Of a stretch of DNA of 64,000 nt, positions 59,900 through 64,000 are shown piece after piece (the first letter of the stretch is position 1; each line of letters opens with the position of its first letter). Made by a program: the position numbers and the translations under genes. The notes below the pieces were generated by a model. The model did no database searches and had not been told where the DNA came from. It was given only the letters and a program-made list of their open reading frames with translations. The stretch comes from Sabellastarte sp. h YS-2021 (Eukaryota; Annelida; Polychaeta; Sabellida; Sabellidae): the NCBI GenBank assembly GCA_964017235.1, contig OZ024927.1, forward strand, positions 50,535,293 to 50,599,292. Direction: 5' to 3'.

Positions 59900-60007
59900 T
59901 TTGTAATGCTAACCAGTTCCTGTGTGATGACTCGTATTGTTTACGTGGAGACTGGAGATGTGATGCATACAAAGACTGTCAGGATGGAACAGATGAACTT
60001 GGCTGTG
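59900..60007 (+). CDS. Exon: LDL-receptor class A module 8
   Basis: Acceptor TGTTCTAG ends at 59899 and donor GTAAGG is at 60008; 108 nt, phase 1-1. It reads VCNANQFLC, DDSYC, WRCDAYKDC, QDGTDELGC, a complete LDLa. It is very like the next exon, pointing to recent local duplication. Confidence 0.93.
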
Positions 60008-60509
60008 GTAAGGCTTTTACATCTCTAATTGACTTCTACTGATATAATTTGCTTTTATCACAATTTTGTATAAATACACAGTGCACTCTTTGATAACTAG
60101 AGATGTATGTCATTGTCCATAAAGTTTTCTGTGTCTGAATACTTCTTGTCAATAATCTGATGTGCGTGGAAAGTATTGAAAGTATTGTCCCCCATTTTTA
60201 GTAAATTTTAATTTATGTCTAGTAACATATATCTTTTTATTAATGTCTAGTGGTATATGTCCAGTACACCAAGCATTAATATTTTGCAGTTCTTTTATTG
60301 AATGGTTTTATTGATTCCTCATTTAATGGTACATTTCATGTTTTACATATTAATCACCTAAGTGATAAAATAAAAATACTCAGAAATTTTAAATACAAAT
60401 TATTGTGAAAAAAACAAACAGATTTAATATAATAAACACATGGATATGATAGGAAGTAGGTTATGTACTTTACAAAATAAAAATACTTGTGTTATTTGTA
60501 TGTTTGAAG

Positions 60510-60617
60510 AATGCTCCTTTGACCAGTTTCTGTGTGATGGGTTCAGGTGCATCCCTAGAAATTACATCTGTGATGACTACAATGATTGCGAAGACGAAAC
60601 AGATGAAGAAAACTGTG
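60510..60617 (+). CDS. Exon: LDL-receptor class A module 9
   Basis: Acceptor TGTTTGAAG ends at 60509 and donor GTGTGT is at 60618; 108 nt, phase 1-1. It reads ECSFDQFLC, GFRC, ICDDYNDC, EDETDEENC, a complete LDLa with a strong acidic box. The acceptor tract is modest but phase and length match the neighbouring LDLa exon. Confidence 0.9.
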
Positions 60618-60677
60618 GTGTGTACTAAAACCTTATCTATACTGCAAGACTTGCCACTGTGTCTGTTATTGAAATAG

Positions 60678-60824
60678 GCCCTAAGAGGCCTAGTGGTTAG
60701 CAAGTTTGGCATCTAATCACAGGCTGTCACCTCTGTGGGTTCGAGTCCCACAAGTGGCAATGCTAAGAACCTGTCCCAATATGACCCTGGCTGTTGAATG
60801 GGACATAAAACCCCAACTTTGACC
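60678..60824 (+). repeat. tRNA-derived SINE
   Basis: AGGCCTAGTGGTTAGCAAGT (box A) and GTGGGTTCGAGTCCC (box B) are followed by CCTGTCCCAATATGACCCTG, then GGGACATAAAACCCC. It is the closest relative of the copy at 58012 and lies in the 333-bp intron between LDLa-9 and the next EGF-like exon. Confidence 0.8.
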
Positions 60825-60950
60825 AACTGCTGTTGAAATACAAAGTTGGATTATCTAGAAGAGCTCAAAATGACTACTCAACTCTGCAAACCTAACAAGT
60901 GTGGCATACTGTAAAACCTATTTTATATGAAATTACATCTGTATTTTCAG

Positions 60951-61052
60951 AGACCTACGCCTGTCCATGTTCAGGTTATCTCAATGCTGGCTGCAATGAT
61001 GATAATGTATGCATGTGTTTTCCAGGCTACAGTGGAACCACATGTGATGAAT
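60951..61052 (+). CDS. Exon: EGF-like module with short C1-C2
   Basis: Acceptor ATTTTCAG ends at 60950 and donor GTAGGT is at 61053; 102 nt, phase 1-1. The six cysteines are arranged ACPC, GYLNAGC, VCMC, FPGYSGTTC. C1 and C2 are only one residue apart, which is unusual for EGF, while the C4-x-C5 and PGYSG features are typical. It separates the LDLa block from the PAN-like module. Confidence 0.85.
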
Positions 61053-61726
61053 GTAGGTTTATTTATGATTTTCAGTTGTATTATATCCAATTGTTTAAAC
61101 ATTTGACATATCTTACAAGTTAAACCTTTTCAATAATGAATGCCAAAGAACTAGAAAAAACATCAACTTCATTGACTAAAATTTCTAGGTAATAGCCTAA
61201 ATATCATACAGATCAGAGTTATACTATTTCCTAATATGGTAATAATCTGTGACTGGGTGGACTTTATGCAGAATTATAGTCTAAATGAGAGTTTAGTACC
61301 ACAAAGGTGATAGATATGATAGATAACCATGGATATCAAATTTTGCTCATATTTACTTTTAAATGACACTTTTCATGTGAGAAGTAATTGGGCAGATTGT
61401 ATAGGGAATTTTAATCCAACAGTATTTGCCACTCTACCAATCAGGTTCACTGACATAGCTGTGTTAAATTAGAATTGAAAATTGCTGCCTGAATTCAAGT
61501 CAAAGTGGTTTATATCTATACATGTATAGCTAAAACAGCAAACTCTGAAAGTAGAAGCAGTGTAAATCAAATAAATATATTGGTAGATGAAGAACAATGC
61601 TGTATTTTTGTTAGCAGATGAGCGACTTAGCCATTAAATGAAAAAAAATAGAATCAAACTGTGTATAAGGGGATATTGAGGGCTTTAGTTAAAAATCCTG
61701 TATATGTGTGTTTTGTGTGTTTTCAG

Positions 61727-62029
61727 ATCAATGTGGAGAAGGGAACAAGGTAGAGGTGTTTGGCTTTGCCACTGCACTGGATGCTGCTGATGGATTTGGG
61801 CTTTCTCCTTTCATTTCATGCTATCAATACGACATTCATTTCAACATTTCAAGTATGGAGGAATGTGCAGCCTGTGAATCATTTAATCAAACTCTCCCAA
61901 ACCCTTCTGTGTTTTTCTATTCTGCCAAGGAAAGGAAATGTATCAAGTATCTTTGCTATGGCTGGAATTTAGGACAGTCAGTAGAAGATACATCTAATGA
62001 TGACTTGGCAGTGACAGTATTACTTCCAG
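61727..62029 (+). CDS. Exon: PAN/apple-like module
   Basis: Acceptor GTTTTCAG ends at 61726 and donor GTAAGT is at 62030; 303 nt, phase 1-1. The 101-residue product has seven cysteines. A segment with MEECAACES, then FFYSAKERKC and YLCYG resembles the helix and strand core of PAN/apple domains, where a Cys-x-x-Cys helix is followed by an aromatic strand and a basic C-terminal Cys. The N-terminal third (VEVFGFATAL) fits a beta strand. The family call is an inference; PAN modules bind protein or carbohydrate. Confidence 0.8.
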
Positions 62030-62730
62030 GTAAGTTCATCGCTGTGTCTATCTAAACATATGTTTATATTGCATAACCCTTTGAACCAGAAGAGTATATG
62101 GTGAATATAATAAGAAATTGTTATTCCAAGAATGCATATCGATTTGACAAGCTTAGGTTATGCATCATGGAGATGTAAATCACGTGGAGAGTATGGTCTG
62201 TTGACTAAGATATATTTCAAAAACTTTTGTGGGAAACTGTTCAGAGATATGTCACTTTGAACATCTAGAGACTATTCATTTCAAAGCCCTTGGAACAATA
62301 TACTGAACAAGTAGAAATCCTCTCTAGGTATTAATTTTAGTCATTTTAGCTATTGAACGTGGATAATGACAGATAATTCCAAGTCAAATTTTAAATCTTT
62401 CTTAATATCTCATCAACTTTTATTAATATCTCAAGAAGTGGATGAAAGTAAGTTTTCACTTTACCAGGATAACCAGATAATACACTTAACTTTCACCAAA
62501 AAAAGCCTAGGTAATTATTTGCACTTAATTGTTTTTTTAGATTCTGTTAATTACAATTTTATTTTAGGATTTTGTGTTTCAAAATCTGTCAACTGGCATT
62601 ATATTAATTCTCCAACAAAGTACAATCTTGAGGAATTTATGACTGTTATAGAGCTATGATTGGACAGCTTTTGAATTATATGTGCATTACCAGGCATCTT
62701 TGAAATGCATTCTACTTAACTTCATTTCAG

Positions 62731-62892
62731 AGTCTGTAAATCCATGTATTAACTACTCCTGTGGAGCAGATGGTCAGTGTGGATTACAGAATCTGCTTTC
62801 TATTCCTTACACGGCAGAGGGATCTGTGCTGGAGCCTGTCTGTAAATGTTATGATGGTTCCTACAAGATCAATGAACCTTGCCTGGACAGGC
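62731..62892 (+). CDS. Exon: Cys-rich EGF-like module with long loop
   Basis: Acceptor ATTTCAG ends at 62730 and donor GTAAGT is at 62893; 162 nt, phase 1-1. The cysteines are PCINYSC, DGQC, VCKC, then PC: six in EGF order, but with about 23 residues between C3 and C4 and no aromatic-Gly turn. The long loop is Leu/Ile-rich. It may be an expanded EGF or a different small disulfide fold. Confidence 0.8.
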
Positions 62893-63009
62893 GTAAGTAG
62901 CTATATACAATACATTAAATGTATTTCTTCTTGTTATTTTTTTGTGTATAAAATGCCAAAGTTCAGTTTTTGCATCATTTTCCACACTTGAGGTCATATC
63001 AATCCAGGT

Positions 63010-63115
63010 CCTCAATCCACCCTACATGAATTTGAACCTGCAACCTCAGACATGAGAGTCAAGTGATTAAATGCCAGACTTGTTAACCACTTGACCACTG
63101 AGGAATGTGTATGGA
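63010..63115 (-). repeat. tRNA-like SINE fragment
   Basis: The minus strand reads CAGTGGTCAAGTGGTTAACA (box A region), then a long variable segment and GCAGGTTCAAATTC (box B), with Leu-tRNA-like spacing. The rest of the intron 62893-63727 shows nothing recognisable. Confidence 0.55.
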
Positions 63116-63727
63116 TGACTTACAGGATTATGACTCTATGTAAAAATTATTGTTTGTTGGCTGGAGGGGAACAGTAGACTTAATATAAGTGGAACCAATG
63201 AAGAGGTCTTAAATTTAGAAAATACTGTATTCTTGTTAGTATAATCAGAATTCAGCCATAATTGGAACTCTTTCCTCTGTACCTTGAAGACTGTGATTAT
63301 AAAAAGTCTTCAGTGTGACCTTGTATAAGTGAGTAATAAGTTCATAGGTAGACAATTCTAATGATATTTTTATAGCGCCTAATCTCCATCTAGACAGACT
63401 CCAGGTGCACCAACCAGAAAGAGGTCTTAAATTTAGTAAAATAGACAATAGCAGTTCAGGTATCTGTTTGACAGTATCATACACACTTCCTTAGTATTTA
63501 TTTGCTCTACTGAGATTGTACCTATCAGTCAAATTATTTCTTGTGAGAGTTGGATGTAATACTACCATGAAAGGAACGTGAAAAATCTGAAGTCATCACA
63601 CCTCTGAGAGTCGTAGATTTGACCCCAAAAACTCTGACAGTTTTACTAAATGCCAACTAAGAGAAATGTTTCAAGAGTGTTAAGATGTTTCGTGATTCCA
63701 TTCCCAAACTTTGATGTTATTTTTCAG

Positions 63728-63844
63728 CCAATAATGAGTGTGACAGTGACCCCTGTCAGAATGGAGGGGTGTGTCGAGAGCGAGGCGTGGGGTTCTACAG
63801 ATGTGACTGTGCAGAGGGCTGGTATGGAGACAACTGTGAGATAG
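63728..63844 (+). CDS. Exon: canonical EGF module (last in window)
   Basis: Acceptor TTTTTCAG ends at 63727 and donor GTCAGT is at 63845; 117 nt, phase 1-1. It reads [26 protein letters not shown], a canonical EGF. The start NNEC is partly like a calcium-binding EGF but lacks the preceding Asp. No stop follows, so the gene continues beyond the window. Confidence 0.93.
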   Translation, partial: PIMSVTVTPVRMEGCVESEAWGSTDVTVQRAGMETTVR

Positions 63845-64000
63845 GTCAGTATTCACAGTATTCACTCATCTTGGGAAGTACTGACCTTTTGTATGAAGAG
63901 TCTTGTCATATACACTGCTACTGAATGGAAGAATTTTCCTCAAGTCATTAAAATCCACAATAATATTACTGGGTTTAGACAACAGTTGTAGACTTAGCTA

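Larger units (their letters stand above)
6858..63844 (+). other. Modular EGF/LDLa/trefoil mosaic gene (whole locus, partial)
   Basis: The exons listed below are on one strand, have GT/AG borders and join in one open frame; 27 of 29 are phase 1 at both ends. The right end is open: the last exon has no stop and ends in a donor. No transmembrane segment, kinase, protease or YWTD propeller is visible, so an extracellular scaffold, adhesion or receptor-ectodomain role is inferred. Additional divergent or micro exons may have been missed in the long introns. I see nothing recognisable in these introns: 12018-12802, 29546-30049, 30170-31319, 39758-39857, 42801-43673, 44499-45284, 45378-46478, 48865-49776, 49903-50567, 56695-57413, 58343-59281, 59387-59899, 60008-60509, 61053-61726 and 62030-62730. 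Confidence 0.85.

Noticed and set aside
60470-60712. Minus frame with a hydrophobic run opposite LDLa-9
   Set aside because: Shadow of the LDLa exon and an adjacent SINE; no support.
62366-62659. 97-codon plus frame between the PAN-like and Cys-rich exons
   Set aside because: No phase-1 splice borders, no cysteine pattern, AT-rich codons; likely intron.

Overview
This is an AT-rich animal genomic window. Coding sequence is broken into many short exons with GT/AG introns and sits among SINEs, MITE-like inverted repeats, tandem arrays and a DIRS-type retrotransposon. I see no bacterial operon, bacterial RNA gene or CRISPR array. The style of the repeats (GGCGGGAGAT-ended elements, arrays carrying AAAATGGCGGCCATTTTGAA, a CCTCCGCCAAGGAGG repeat, tRNA-derived SINEs) suggests a marine invertebrate, most likely a lophotrochozoan such as a bivalve mollusc. 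That placement is inference and is not proven by the sequence.

One plus-strand gene dominates the window. From 6904 to 63844 I could read 29 exons totalling 4620 nt (1540 codons) and encoding a modular extracellular protein. Every module is flanked by phase-1 introns; the one exception is a phase-2 intron that splits a single module. The order is: two 4-cysteine EGF-like exons, LDLa, EGF, LDLa, an unassigned 99-residue module, EGF, LDLa, two Ser/Thr/Pro linker micro-exons (36 and 21 nt), EGF, LDLa, an unassigned 112-residue module (two exons), a Ser/Thr linker, a 1095-nt exon with an 81-bp coding tandem repeat, 4-Cys EGF-like, EGF, LDLa, trefoil (P-type), EGF, four LDLa in a row, EGF-like, a PAN/apple-like module, a Cys-rich EGF-like module, and a canonical EGF. 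The gene runs off the right edge. Its 5' end is either an upstream exon not found or a start at 6858, where the reading frame looks like a signal peptide.

The layout by region is as follows. 1-6850 is intergenic or 5' intron with repeats and no exon I can support. 6904-20026 holds the first EGF/LDLa modules, with SINEs, a 5S-rRNA-like fragment and tandem arrays in the introns. 20027-28912 is a long intron with foldback elements and a tandem-array element. 28913-32692 holds the first unassigned module plus EGF, LDLa and linker exons. The intron 32693-39736 carries a decayed antisense DIRS-like retrotransposon. 39737-50675 holds linker, EGF, LDLa, unassigned and Thr/Asp/Glu/Tyr-repeat exons. 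50676-56577 is an intron filled with 169-bp and 133-bp tandem arrays. 56578-63844 is the dense trefoil/EGF/LDLa/PAN part.

Together the modules indicate a secreted or membrane-anchored mosaic glycoprotein. It has no visible catalytic domain and no YWTD propeller, so it is not a standard LDL-receptor relative. I cannot assign a gene name.
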